Source: Montifringilla adamsi
Lineage: Eukaryota > Chordata > Aves > Passeriformes > Passeridae
Assembly: GCA_017590115.1 (NCBI GenBank)
Contig: JAGGNK010003336.1
Coordinates: 806,001 to 870,000, forward strand
Reading direction: 5' to 3'
Length of the DNA: 64,000 nucleotides
Of the stretch, positions 39,136 to 51,300 are shown one piece after another. The stretch's first letter is position 1. Each line of letters starts with the position of its first letter. The notes under the pieces were generated by a model. The model worked only from the letters and a program-made list of their open reading frames with translations, did not search any database and was not told the origin of the DNA. The position numbers and the translations under genes were made by a program.

Positions 39136-39556
39136 TGTTGGAATGAACCAGGTGAGACTCCATTTTCTTCATGCAGGAAAAGCCCATTCTTTATTCACGT
39201 AAGTAATTTTTATACAGCTTTACAGATCTCGTGTGTGACTCCAGTTGGTCAGTAGCTTTCTTGCTAATTACTCTATTGGTTAGAAAAAGGTATTTTACTT
39301 GTCCATCAAATCTCTATTCTTAAATTGTTTACATATTTTCTTCACTGATTCTCATGGGATAGATGTAATGCTTATACAGGTGCTGGTTGTTTTTCACCCA
39401 GGAACAGATTGTTATGTTAACCAGCTGCTCACACCAGCATTGCTTTCACATGGGAGCTTGCAAAGTGTTGGCTCGACAAGGGCAGCCATTGATATAACAG
39501 AGCAGGCCTGATTTTATGAGGCCTTTCTTTTATAATTTTTCTATTTTACTGCAACA
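39136..39556 (-). mobile_element. Solo LTR of an endogenous retrovirus, minus strand
   Basis: Read on the minus strand, the element starts TGTTGCAG and ends CATTCCAACA. It contains, in order, a CCAAT box (seen as ATTGG at 39275-39279), a TATA-like TATAAAAATT (39205-39214 reversed) and AATAAA (39190-39195 reversed). The flanks are GATGTC (39130-39135) and GATATC (39557-39562), a 6-bp target duplication with one mismatch. A 6-bp duplication and an AATAAA that closely follows the TATA box resemble avian alpharetrovirus/ERVK-type LTRs (inference). No internal retroviral sequence lies on either side, so it is most simply the product of LTR-LTR recombination. It is 421 bp long. Confidence 0.78.
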
Positions 39557-42500
39557 GATATCCCCCAAAAAACCCACAGCTCTTCTAAAAGAAATAATAA
39601 AGATGGCTACAATAATTTTTTTAATATTTTCAGAGCCTTATAATTTTTTTTTCTGCTGTATAAATGGGTTAAACTCTATTAATAAAGACCTATGGGGAGG
39701 AAGTTCTTCAGTGGTGAAACATGAGTGTGAATTCCTCTGAGTATTTGTACAATTTCATCCCCACTAAACCCAAACAAACCTCTGATATTGCAGAAAGATC
39801 TTGACATGGATGATAAGATCCCAAAATGAGAGGGGAAAATTGCAAAAGCCTTGCCTTTGTCCTGGCCAGAGACTCCTCCAAAAGGGAGAGGAGGAGGCTG
39901 TTCATGGTGTGTGCTGTCCCAGAGCTCTGTGCCACACGGCCAGCACGCTTCCCCGTGAGCAAGGGGCCTTGGCAGCCTTTCCCTGCAGCACCAGTGCAGC
40001 CTGCTGCAGGCTGAAGGCTCCCAGGCTTGGGCACAAGGCTGAGAAATTCCATGCCGAGGCTGAGGCTCCCAGACAAAGAGGATCTGTCTCTGTACATGAG
40101 GAGCAGCGAGGGATAATCCTCAAAAAGTTTCCAGCAGCACAGATATAGATCAGGTGAGTGTTCATGCTTTGCACTGAGCAAGCTGAAATCCCTGGTCCCC
40201 TTCTCCTGTTATTTATGCCCAGAGAAAAGGACAAGTTGTAATGAGCTAGATGTTGTTGTCTTGATTTCCTTTAGGTTTTGTGTTTTGTTTTGTTTCCTGC
40301 AATATGTAATTATCTACAAACTTAAAAAAAAAAAAAAAAAAGAAAAAAGAAGACATAGGTAGAGCTTCAGGCTTCACAGAGTGAGACTGTCAGAAGGTGT
40401 CTGTTGAGGTTTTCTGGGCTCCTTTGGTGCATCTCCCTAAGCCCAGAGCCCCAGCCTGGCACACAGATGGTTGCTCTGAAGGACTCAGCCCCCCCACACA
40501 GCAGGAATGGTGTAATGTCCCCTCAAACACACTTCTGCTGTGCAAATGGCACATGGAAATAGAATCTCTTTATGAAACATAGATGGACATGCCAGTTCTC
40601 GTGTGTGTGGGATGGGCAGAGGTTTCACACTGGCACAGGTCACAGGCACTTCCAAAGCCTTCCCAGCACTGCAGACAGGGCTGGCCCAGCAGAGACCTGT
40701 GCCTCAGGACAGTCTGGGAGACAATTCCAGCTCCCGAGGATTTCCAGCCCAAACAGGGAGGATCAGAGAGCACTGGCCTGGGATCACAGCATCGCTCTGC
40801 AGGCTGCTGCCTCTGACAGCCTGGCAGGCTCAGTCCTCCCAGCACTTGCCAGCCTAGCAGCTCCCCAACTCCTCTCATTAGTGCCTTGCCACCAACACCA
40901 AATGCTACAGTTTTCTCACAGCCCAGGATTTATTATATTTACTTAGCATTTGCTGTGGGCTATTTAATAAACCATTCCATATTCATTTGTTGATACCTGT
41001 TTTCCAGTGCTCTTTTATTTTTCTCCAGCAGAACAGCCTCCTGGAAACATGTAGAATAATGGCCTATTCACAGCGTTAGCCCTAATTAGGAAGCATGTTT
41101 GCATTCTGAGGAGAAGGCAGAATCACATAAAAAGGGTTGTGTCTGCTGTTGGAGGCTTGCTTTAGTCTCACTCAGAACCCAGAGTGAGGCAGCAAAGTTT
41201 AAAGTATTTATGACAAGGCTGTGTGGAGTTCTCAGGCTGGCACAAAGTTATTGTGGGGAAGAAACATCCCTGACCTGCAGCACGAGCTCCTGCACTTGGA
41301 TGCAGAAGGGAAGGGAAGAGTGGGCACTGGAAGAAATCAGTTAGTAAGTATTTTTACTGCAACACTATTTAGAAACTGTCCCAGATCAAACCAGAATTAT
41401 TGTTCCAGGTATTCACAAACTCCTAAAGTGAATCCTGGCACAGAGATGGACAATCTCTTTTACTCACTTCTAATATTCTCTCTTAAGACTTTATTCCCAA
41501 CCAAGGCCAAGCCTGAAATTTGCAAGTAGGAGAGTAAACCACCTTTAGCAAAATTTTAGTGCATAGAATGGCCTTAGATAGAGAAAAAAAAGTAATCTAA
41601 GCAGGCCACAGGAAAAAAGAAAAAAATATTTTCCATTGACTGGTTTTAAATATGCCTATGACCTGCAGGAAACCTATTCATGTCCAAGGAAAGTCTGCAG
41701 GCATTGTAAGGGAAGGAAAACCAATTTCAGGTCTGTAAGAGCAGTTCTGAAGCTGCCACTCAGAGAGGCTCAGATTCCCAGCAGCAGACTGCACTGAGGA
41801 GACAGGATCTGGGCACCTTACTCACAAAGTTCAGTTTTGATATCCCTCTATCATTTGCAATTTCCCTTTCTAATCCTGACAGTGGCAAGGTTCTCTGGAG
41901 TTCCTTGACACAGTATAATGCCCTGCTTTTAGGAGACACCTGAGCTTGGTTTCTTGCTTGCCCTGTTTTTGCATGGGCAAAGCACTTTAGTGGAGATGAA
42001 CTGGCTCTGGTGTCTCAGCTCCTCCACAGCTCCAGGGCAATCTACATAACACTGCTCTGTGCCATAGAAAGGATTATAGGCTTCTGCTGCTAAAGAGTAA
42101 AATGCTTTTATTGATAGACAAGGACATAAAAACCTAAATTCTGGCCTTGCACTGCTGCTAGAACCTTCCAACAGTACACATATTCAGCCTTGTCATCACT
42201 TGGACTCCAAGCAGGTGCTGTGTACCCCTAACCTCTCTCTGGAGAAGGACAGTAATGCTTAATATAAGCAGTGGGACAGTAGCTAAACCCTCAGCTGCAG
42301 AATTTCTAAGTGTAGCTCCACCTTCAGAATGGAATGGTGGTTGGTTCACTACGTCCCATGAAAATACTCCAGGTCCTAATGAAGCCTGTGTGAGACAGGT
42401 TCTCCCCCAATGCCAGTTTCAGTAATTCTCCACCCGAGCAGACTGCAGCAACAACAGTGTCACACAACGGGGGCACGCTGGCTCCCTGCTAAGTGTGTCT

Positions 42501-45136
42501 CTGGGTGGCCAAACCCTGTACATATTCACCTTAGAGCCCCCTCCTCCCTGAATATCACAGCAAAAACTCTCAATTTAGGGCTGCTCATTTTGCTAGCCAC
42601 CAGAATTCCTAAATTGTTAGCAATCAAAGAGCCATTTCACAATGCCTGAGCCTCCAGCCCCAAACTGTTTCTACAACAGTTGGAAGCAATCAATAAACTA
42701 ATGAAAGTCAAAGTGGCTGTGAGGCAGCAAGGCTTCTGTGTACCTGCAGCTGAAGCTGTTCTTTTGGCACACTCCTCTTTCAACTAACAGGGATGATTTT
42801 GTCTTTTTCTGCAATTCTCTGATTCACTACATCAAAACCCGTTGCCTTTGTGAGCGGCTTCGTTACAGAACGCCTTTCAAGAGGAGCAGCAGAAGAACAC
42901 AACAACTATGTCAGGTCACAAGTCCCAGTTGGGCTGGAGCCGCTGAGAGAGGAAAAGAAAGGGCAGGGATGCGTGGTGCCGGACTTTGTGGCAGCCTGCA
43001 GCCATTTGTGTGCTCCACAGGGCTCCTGCAGACAGCTGGGGCTCCTGTGCCTGGCTAATGCACACCAGGAATTCCTGCCGTCAGTCTGCCACGCAGGATT
43101 TCTGCAGGACACCTTTAACACCAGCTCACTTCTGCATTTTCAGCACTTGGACTGGAAGCTGTCTGGGCACAGCCCATCCGTTTGCTGCTGATTGCTCATT
43201 GCTCAGCACATTGATCCGTGGCTGAGGTTAGCAGGCACCACACAGCCTGCTAACAAATCAGCCTAACGCCACCAGGCAACGTGCAAACGGCAGAGATGAC
43301 AAAATCCTGCAGGCCCAGTAACTTTGGAATCAGCCCAGTAATGGCTCAGTGGAGTATTTCCAGCTCCCTGTGGTTTGGAGGAGTCAGGGTGGCAGCACAA
43401 GGCCACTGCTCCTTTTACAGCAGCAGAAATGGGGATAGGACCAAGATTCATTCTTTGGCATTCCCAGCCAAACTGGAGCCTGCTCATTCCAAAGCCTTTC
43501 CTAAAAACCCCTCCCACCTGGACAGAAATTACAGTACTTCATTTGAAAATAAGAAGCGAGAGGAAATGAACTTTGTGTCATGATTCCATTTTTAAAATTG
43601 TTAATAGCCTGAAAAATCAATCATTCTACAGTTTTTCCTTACTTATTATTTTTTCAGCAGGTAAAATGAATGCTTTAGAATGCTAAATCTTTTGATCACT
43701 GCAGAGGTGGACTGAGTCTCATTTTGTTTCTCTTGAACTACTTTTCAGTTATAAGAAGTCTATTATATAATTGTAAAAAACCAAAAAAACACTGTATTTG
43801 AAAGATCTGCTTAAGAGGAGATAGCTCTGTTAGCACTCACAACATCACAAGTCATTACTGTGACTGTTTTGATGCTCTGTTGCATCATTTCAAAGTTCAT
43901 GTAGCCTTTCCTCAAAGTAATACTCACTTCTGAGTTAATTTTGAACTAATAATGCAAGTATTTCTTTGAACAAAAAGTTTTTTTCTGGAGTGACATGTTG
44001 CAGTCTCCAATTGCTTTCATCTCCCCCTTGAGATATTCTGATTTACAGAATATTTTATCTAGTTTTTACTAAATGTATATATACTTATATACGTAAAATT
44101 CCTTTCAAAAGACAACCTCACATCTTAAGAGCTCTGAATATGCAGCAATGTAGGAGTTTGGATGAAAAAAAGGCTATGAAGATTTAAGGAACAGAGTGAC
44201 ATCTGCCACCTCAGTGTTTCCCCTAGAAATGGAGCAGGACATTGTACTCTTGGGAATTCATTCCTCTTGGCAAAATTCAGAACTCACCAGGACCCTGAAA
44301 CTGAAAAAAACATCTCAATATTTACAGTTTTATACATACACATACCAATTCCTGTAAGAAAAATCGTGTAACTTAAAGGGGTTTTTTTATGGCTTCTGTT
44401 TGATTCCACCATGGTGATATTCACTATTTTAATTCTCAGGTCTTATACCTCCTCAGCAGTTCTTCTAGAGCACAATTCATTTAAAGATATTCCCCTTAAG
44501 CATTCCAGCCTCTCATATAAAGTCTCAAATTCTAAGCACAAAGGGAAGACTGAGAAGGTGACAGGCAATACAACAGACTGAAAAATCACTGTTGCTGCTA
44601 ATTCATTATTTTATAAAAGAAGTTCTACCTTTGGAAAAGTTGGTGCCTTATCAGTTTTCTGCTGTGCCCAAATGGCAGGTTATAAAGCAGCTGGTTATTG
44701 GTGCTATTTATTTCTTTTGTTAAAGCAGAAATTAACTGATATTGGGTTCTCTCTGTTAGGTGTTACGCATATTTGTGCCTGATTTAAAAGTTTTAAGAAC
44801 TTACTGGAAGAGAATGCGCAGATACAGAATATAATGATTGTTCTTCATTTGTGTTCCAGGAGCAGTTAGAAGTTCCAAACAAAATCAATGACTCAGGCAG
44901 ATAGCAACAGCATGAACCCATTACAGGGCCATCTCTGCCATAAAACCAAATTTTACATGATACACAAAAAATGCAAGACCAGGAAAGGAGGAGGAAAAAA
45001 ACCCCAAAACACTCTCTCTATTCAAAGTAGGAAAGATCAGGTTTTAAGACAAAAAAAAGGACTTTGGTCTTGTAGAAGCGAATTAATTTCATACCGATTT
45101 TTAAAATTTCCTTTAAAAGCAATATTTTTGGATGGT
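39557..45136. other. Unique noncoding sequence, no gene seen
   Basis: This is mixed AT-rich DNA with an A18 tract (40324-40341). Somewhat GC-rich patches at 39880-40080, 40400-40870 and 42850-43200 have overlapping open frames on both strands (up to 157 codons, minus, 39708-40181). None has a recognisable domain or clear exon boundary, and both strands are open together, which argues against coding. A TATATA-rich patch lies near 44075-44095. Confidence 0.5.
40324..40341. repeat. Poly-A tract (18 A)
   Basis: This is an uninterrupted A18 followed by GAAAAAAGAAG. No retrocopy is recognised upstream. Confidence 0.85.
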
Positions 45137-45290
45137 ACAACTCCCTGCCAGGAAGGGACAGCCGGGGGTCGGGCTGTGCTCCCAGGAACAGGGATAGGAG
45201 CAGAGGGAACGGCCTCAGGCTGGGCCAGGGAAGTCTCAGGGTGGACACCAGCAGGAATTTCCCCATGGAAAGAACTCCTTCCTTTGGAAT
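45137..45290 (+). mobile_element. CR1 LINE internal 3'-region fragment, plus strand
   Basis: This is a plus-strand fragment of the CR1 3' region: ACTCCCTGCCAGGAAGGGAC, then GTCGGGCTGTGCTCCCAGGA, ACAGGGATAGGAGCAGAGGG and GGCCTCAGGCTGGGCCAGGG, ending with CAGGAATTTCCCCATGGAAA. Unlike the other copies it lacks the terminal ttggaa/tail block, so its 3' end is missing too, by deletion or truncation. A 174-codon frame (44888-45412) overlaps it and is not credible as a gene. Confidence 0.82.
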
Positions 45291-48094
45291 TCCTTATTTT
45301 TGATAGCATTGCTTTGGGTCAGGTTGTGACATCAACTGAAAAGATGGAAATCAACTTTTTCAAAAGCCATGGGAGCTTCCCGTTCTTTATTTTAAAAGCA
45401 ACTTCAGGCTAAATAATTAAATGCTTCCATAAATCCTATGCAATAACAATTTATGGGTTACAGCTATACTTACACAGCTATACTTACAAGAGTCCTTGAA
45501 ATCAAAGATCCCTTTAAAAATTCTTAACAGCATAACACTTTGGAAATAATCTTATTCTACAGATCCAGAGTTTGCCAAACCTCATTTACTTTTAATGAGA
45601 TGGCAGATATTTTACAGTGTATAAGATTTTCATACATTTTGTGATATAAAGGCTAATTACAGATTTGTGTCCCTTCTGTTCAGCTGGGAGTGCAACACTT
45701 TCCTGTAACATCATATTTAGAGGACTACCACTACACAATCCCCAAGGATTTCATTCCAAAATGGCAAATTATCCTTATTTAACTGTTTCAGAAAATGAAG
45801 GAAATTAGAATTCCCATAGCAGCTTTATGATTTTTTTGCTTCAGTGTAAGGCAAATGACAGCTTGGCTCAGAGTTCTGCCACTCAATACCATGGCATCCA
45901 CTGGCCAGGCCAACAGTGCAGACAGCTCTGCAATGCTAAAAAAAATAAAATAAAATAAATAAAATAAAATAAAATAAAATAAAATAAAATAAAATAAAAT
46001 AAAATAAAATAAAGTCACTTATTCCTTTGTTGTTTCCCCCTCACATGAGAAATGTTTGTGTTTCAACAGCTTTTTTTTTGTGTTGGGGGAGAAAATGTAT
46101 AATTTGGATTTCTCTTCCACTTCTCAGGTGGAATCTCCATCAAAGAACCGGAGGAATGCACTGTAAACCCAAAAATGTCCAGGGCAAAACAGTTAGGTTT
46201 ACATTGAAGTACTGCTCATGCTTCTGGGTAAATATCCAGGATATGAGCAAAAAGAATCATCTCTTCTTTTTTTAATATAATTTCCTTTAGTATCTGCCAC
46301 AAAAGGCTCAGACACAGCACGCTTGAAAAGCCTGGTTATAACAAAAACATTGTCTGGAATGCTAATACAGAATCATTGCCTCCAGACATCTTCTTTAGCT
46401 TTGGCCATTTTAGATCTCCAAATCCAGGGATTCCTTTTGAATTCCTTGGAGAGTGGGATCTGTTGCTTTCATCAGCAATATCAAAGGCTCACTTCCAGGA
46501 TCTGCAGTGTGATCTGCTGCTGGGCTTCTTGAAATGTTTATTTTTTCCATAAGCTTCCATTCCCCACTCACAAAAGAATTTCTGATTTTAGGCCCACATA
46601 AGATTTTCCCTATAATCATTAATACATCTTTAGAATCACCCAAAATTATCACAAAATCAATGAGTTAAGTGTTATTTTACTAAGTCAGTATTTCCTTTTC
46701 ACCAAGTCCAAGGAAATTATATTGCAATAGAGCATTTGCCACAGTAACATTTTCATCATAACTAACACAGGCTAATATTCTGTGTAAAATTACTACCATG
46801 AATTAACTTTATGTCTGTAGAAAATGAGATTGTATGTAATTACTGATTTCCATTCACAATAAACTAAGCAAATTATCTTCACAAACATAAATGCACCATA
46901 AATTTGTTTTGAGTCATAATGAAGAAATAAATTTGTGAAAGAAATATGGACTGAATCTGCCAAATTATTGTAAATGATAGCTTCTTTAAAATTAAGGCAT
47001 GTAATTGCAATTGGAAAATGTTATCCTCTTAATGGTTGTATTATTATTTAGGTAGACCAATAATCCTCTTTGCTGATGCCTCATTTCTAAACTATTGGCA
47101 GATTTTATGCATTTTAATATCAAAATGCCATGCAATCTATAAATAGAATGATTTACCATTTCCAGGATTAGGTTTGTCCTAATGAAGTCTAGAGGATTTT
47201 AAAAATGGGGATAAAAGTGCTCTGTAGAAAGTCTCACATTTTTTCTGCTCATATTACTTAACTGAGTGTGCTTATTCAATAGACAAGATTGTTTTAACAT
47301 ATGGTTCCCCAAGTTTAATGTTAATGAGTGAAAATCACTGTACTGAATATGACATTTTAAATCAAATAAAGCAATCAGTTTGATGATGTTTTAACAATTG
47401 CACATTACATCCTGCAATAAAATTGCAAAGTTAACTTCTTTAAAATGCCACAGAAATTAAAACACTTGTATTGTTTTAAGGCATCAGTATTATTTGACAT
47501 TTCAAAAGCATTAAATCCTGTTTGATATGCCCTTTATCTTGTTGATGACCAGGCATTTTAAGACATTATTAAAAATTTCAACCACTTTTAGATAGCCAAG
47601 CTTGTAAATATCTTAAAGTTCTGACGATATTTATTAATGTTCATAACACCAAAATATTTCTCAGTATAATGTTACTAAAAATGCAGATTGCTTCTCTCCA
47701 AAAACATATTTTTGCTCATAGCTATTATGTTTTGGGGAGTTTTTTTTGTCTTTGACTCGATAATCACAACAAAACCCCAGCTGCCATTTGGGGTAAGGGG
47801 CGATTTGGTTCAGAGACCTGCACGAGGCAGCTGCAGCTGCTGCCAGCACTCCTCGGAGCTCTCCAGAACAGCCAAACAAGCACAGTGAGACTCAAAAAGG
47901 TGTCTGAAAGTCCTCTGTCTCACTGCCACACACTGGGAAAATGGGAGTCACCCTCCAGCCTGAGTGCCCAGTGCCTGCTCAGGCAGGGACCCAGCTTCTC
48001 TCCTTTCCTCTGCACCCAGCCCAGCCCTGCCTTTGGGAAAGGGAACCTTTCTTCCAAGGCTTTGTTTCTTGCTCGGACAAGTTCAGGTTGGAAT
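45291..48094. other. AT-rich noncoding sequence, no gene seen
   Basis: This holds the AAAAT microsatellite and, from about 46650 to 47660, a kilobase with no recognisable repeat or homopolymer and a uniform AT-rich texture. That texture is typical of conserved noncoding DNA in vertebrate gene deserts, but conservation cannot be judged here. A GC-richer patch at 47800-48010 has short open frames only. Confidence 0.5.
45938..46013. repeat. (AAAAT)n microsatellite
   Basis: About 75 bp of AAAAT pentamers is nearly perfect, with one short unit near 45957-45960. It gives a spurious minus-strand frame of repeated FYFIL residues. Confidence 0.95.
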
Positions 48095-48344
48095 TATCTT
48101 CAAATAAAACAGAGCTTCAAGGGAAATATAGGTTGGATATCAGGAAAAAGTTTTTTACAGAAAGGGGGATAAAGTTCTGGAATGGCTGCCTGGGGAGGTG
48201 GTGGAGTCACCATCCCTGGGTGTGTTTAACAAAGCCTGGATGTGGCACTGGGGGCCAGGGTTTAGCTGAGGTGTTGGGGCTGGGTTGGACTCGATGGTCT
48301 TGAAGATCCCTTCCAACCTGGTGATTCTGTGAATTCTGTGAATT
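48095..48344 (+). mobile_element. CR1 LINE 3' fragment, plus strand
   Basis: This is a plus-strand CR1 3' end. GGTTGGATATCAGGAAAAAG is followed by AAAGTTCTGGAATGGCTGCC, GGTGGAGTCACCATCCCTGG, TGTTGGGGCTGGGTTGGACT, CGATGGTCTTGAAGATCCCT and TCCAACCTGGTGATTCTGTG. It ends in a tandem ATTCTGTGA tail to about 48344. It is the same subfamily as the minus-strand copy at 32273-32660. It is 5'-truncated and has no coding domain. Confidence 0.93.
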
Positions 48345-51300
48345 ATTACAAAATTTCTATGCTTTAACCAAAGAAGTGAGAGAAGAAAATCATAGTCTTT
48401 GTCTGTAGTCCCCAAACACCCAAACCACCTCAGAAGAAAGCAAGTACTTTATCACTGAATTGTGGGAATTTCATTCTTTACTGGGCACCTCAGCACCACA
48501 CCAGGGAGTGGGGAATCTCTCCCCCTTCCTCACCACCCACACTGGAAAAACAAAGCTGCAGCCAAGCAGGTGCCTGGTTGTACTTTGCACTTTCTCACTT
48601 CCACTGGGGCCAAGGCAGCCTCACCACATTTTTTGTGCAAATCAAATGGAGCTGGGTTGTGGCTACAAAGCTTTGCTTTTCACCAGATTTTATTTTAATA
48701 TCTTTTTTTTTTTTTCAAACAAGCAGAGTTGTAGTAACCTAAAGGTCACTACAGCTCTGGTGGCAACAGCTTCCAAACTGAATAAAAGCCATTTCCTAGG
48801 CCAACCACAAACTCTTGCCTGATATTACAGTGATGATGTAAAACATTTCAAAAAGCCAATTCTATTTATTTATGCAGCAGCCTCTGAAGTTAAAAAAAAA
48901 AAAAAAAAAGTTATCCTGAACTAAGCAGAAATTTAATGCTAAATATTGGGAATTTAAATTAAGTTTGTTTTAGGGGTGGTCCATGAATGTCACAAAAACC
49001 ATCAGGTTCTGCGCCCAGCTGTTTGTGCCACCTCTCTCCCCTGCAGGACCTCCAGCAGAACATTTCTGCAGACACACAGAAGGCTCCTGAGAGCCCATCC
49101 CCTCCTTGTGCTGCAGCATCCCAGGGCTGAGCCCTGCTCCCAGCTCTGAACTCCTGCCTTTATCAACAAGGCAAACACTCCAAGTGGCAGCAGCTGAGTC
49201 AGTGCTCCTGCCAACCCCTCCATAAACTGTGGTAGTAAAACAGGGCGTGCTGAGATTCCAGTGTAGTAAATTAGTCTGTAATGAGAAAGTGAGCCTCAGT
49301 CATCCAGATAATCCAGAGATCCACTCCTTTGCTGGCTGCCATAGGTGTGAAGAGAGTTTGAATCCTAAATGGAATCACTGAGTCAGTGTGGGTTTGAATT
49401 TTGTTGGGTGGTGCTGGAGGAACACAACTGGAGATGATCAGTAAGTGACATGAGTAATATCAGACAGCAACTGCAAACAACCTGAGAGGGACAGGTGTGT
49501 GCCACTGAGCAGAAGCCACACGTGTCCAGCTCATTTCACTGTCCAGTGAGAGCAGGCAGAGAGCTCACTGAACTTGGGAAAAAGAGCAATTTAACCTGCA
49601 AGTCCCTATTCTCTTCACCCCATATGAACAATGGGGTTTGGCACTATGTACAAATCACTGAGTGCTTACTGACATTCCCAGCTTGGCTTCCCCCATCTTG
49701 TCCACTCAAATCAGGCTGTGCATGGTGCTGCAGGTCTGGCAGGGATCTGTGACATGGGAATATCTCTGTCCCACCAAGGGAGCGAGCTGGAAAGCCTCTC
49801 CAGCAGCACTGTCTTTTGGGCTTTGTGAACAAACTGCTCCCATGACAATTCCTTACCCCTTTATACAAATTAAATCCAGGTGTTTTAAACACTGAAATCC
49901 AGCTGTGGTTCAGTCTCAATGTCCATGAGCAAAATGTGCTAAAGATCCAGAAGTTGGAGACAGAGTAATGCCTGAATTGTTATTGGGGAGGAAAAGGTGG
50001 TTAGCACTGGATTTCTTACTGCCCACCTCTTAAAAGGCATCTAAAAGCTTATTCTGTACAGAAAGCTACTCCTTTACCAAATATTCTAGAAAATTGTACG
50101 GCATTATTGCACAAATTAATATTTTCATAGCCTTTGGATTCTGGAATGAAGGTAAGTACTTTAAAATAGAGCTACTGCTCATAAATATGAATATCACCCC
50201 AAGTAGTTCAGTCCCAAGCCAGATATTTTCTATTCCATATGTAGGAAACCCAACAGATGCCTTGGAGACCTCACAGATAATCTCAGCCCTAGAGGGCTTC
50301 ACTGCAGACCACCATGAATTTCCACAGTCCTGAAGCTATATTTTAACCCAGCACAGAACTGTAAAGACTTTCATGATGCAGAAGTGGAGACAAATATTTT
50401 CTTTCAATGAGGTGTCTGTGAGGATGGCTTAGCTGGATTGATTTATGAGGCCATACCTCCTTTATGTCCTTTTTTCTCCATGTCCAATGTGTGGAAAATG
50501 TATTGTGTTCGATATGCAAGGCAGCTGCAGGGTTGATCAATTCATTAGAGCTCTCAGGGAAGGGCATTTTCAGGATCAGCAACATCCCAAGGACCAAGGC
50601 ACTGCTCTGTAGCTGCTCCTTGTGTCTCCAGGGGAGGGATGAAGGGAATGTGCTCCTGGGGAAACAGAGCCCTCAGCCCCTGGAATTCACAGCCTGCCGC
50701 TCCCATTTCAGGCTGCTACAAAACAGGACAGTGAGGGACAGAAAGTGGGAAATTGTATTACTCAAATTTAAATGCTTTCTTAGAAGCTTAAGAGTTGTAG
50801 TTGTGAATGAAGCAATTCTGGGACAAGGGCTGGAGGGACACGAAAAATATCACAAGAAACAGTTCCTGGACACAAAAAGCATCTCTTCCGCGAGACAATG
50901 AGCAATGTGACATGAGCTGGAGAGCACCACTACAGCAGGATGTGTCTGTCACTCAGGCACAGATCTGTTTCTATAGAATACAGCTGAGAATGTACTGAGA
51001 TATTGTTAAAAAACCCCAACAAACACAACAAAACCCAAACAACTCTCCCCCCACCCATCAAAGCTAAGCAAAAAGACAAACAAAAACTCTACAAAAAACA
51101 CACAGACACACACACACAAATACACCCAGTCTTAGAAGGCACAAGGAATGTCAGGAAAAGCCACATTAGCAGCATCTGCCAACAATGAATACTTATTTCT
51201 CCTTATTGCACAACAATCTGGAATTTAGAAACATCAGCCACAGACTGGTAGTGAGGAATTGAGGTGGAAAAATGTGAAATACTAGGAAAAACATTCCCAA

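Noticed and set aside
39708..40181. 157-codon minus-strand open frame
   Set aside because: The opposite strand is also open for over 100 codons across the same bases, and no protein family is recognisable.
44888..45412. 174-codon plus-strand open frame
   Set aside because: It runs through a CR1 fragment (45137-45290) and unrelated AT-rich flanks, so it is a chance fusion.
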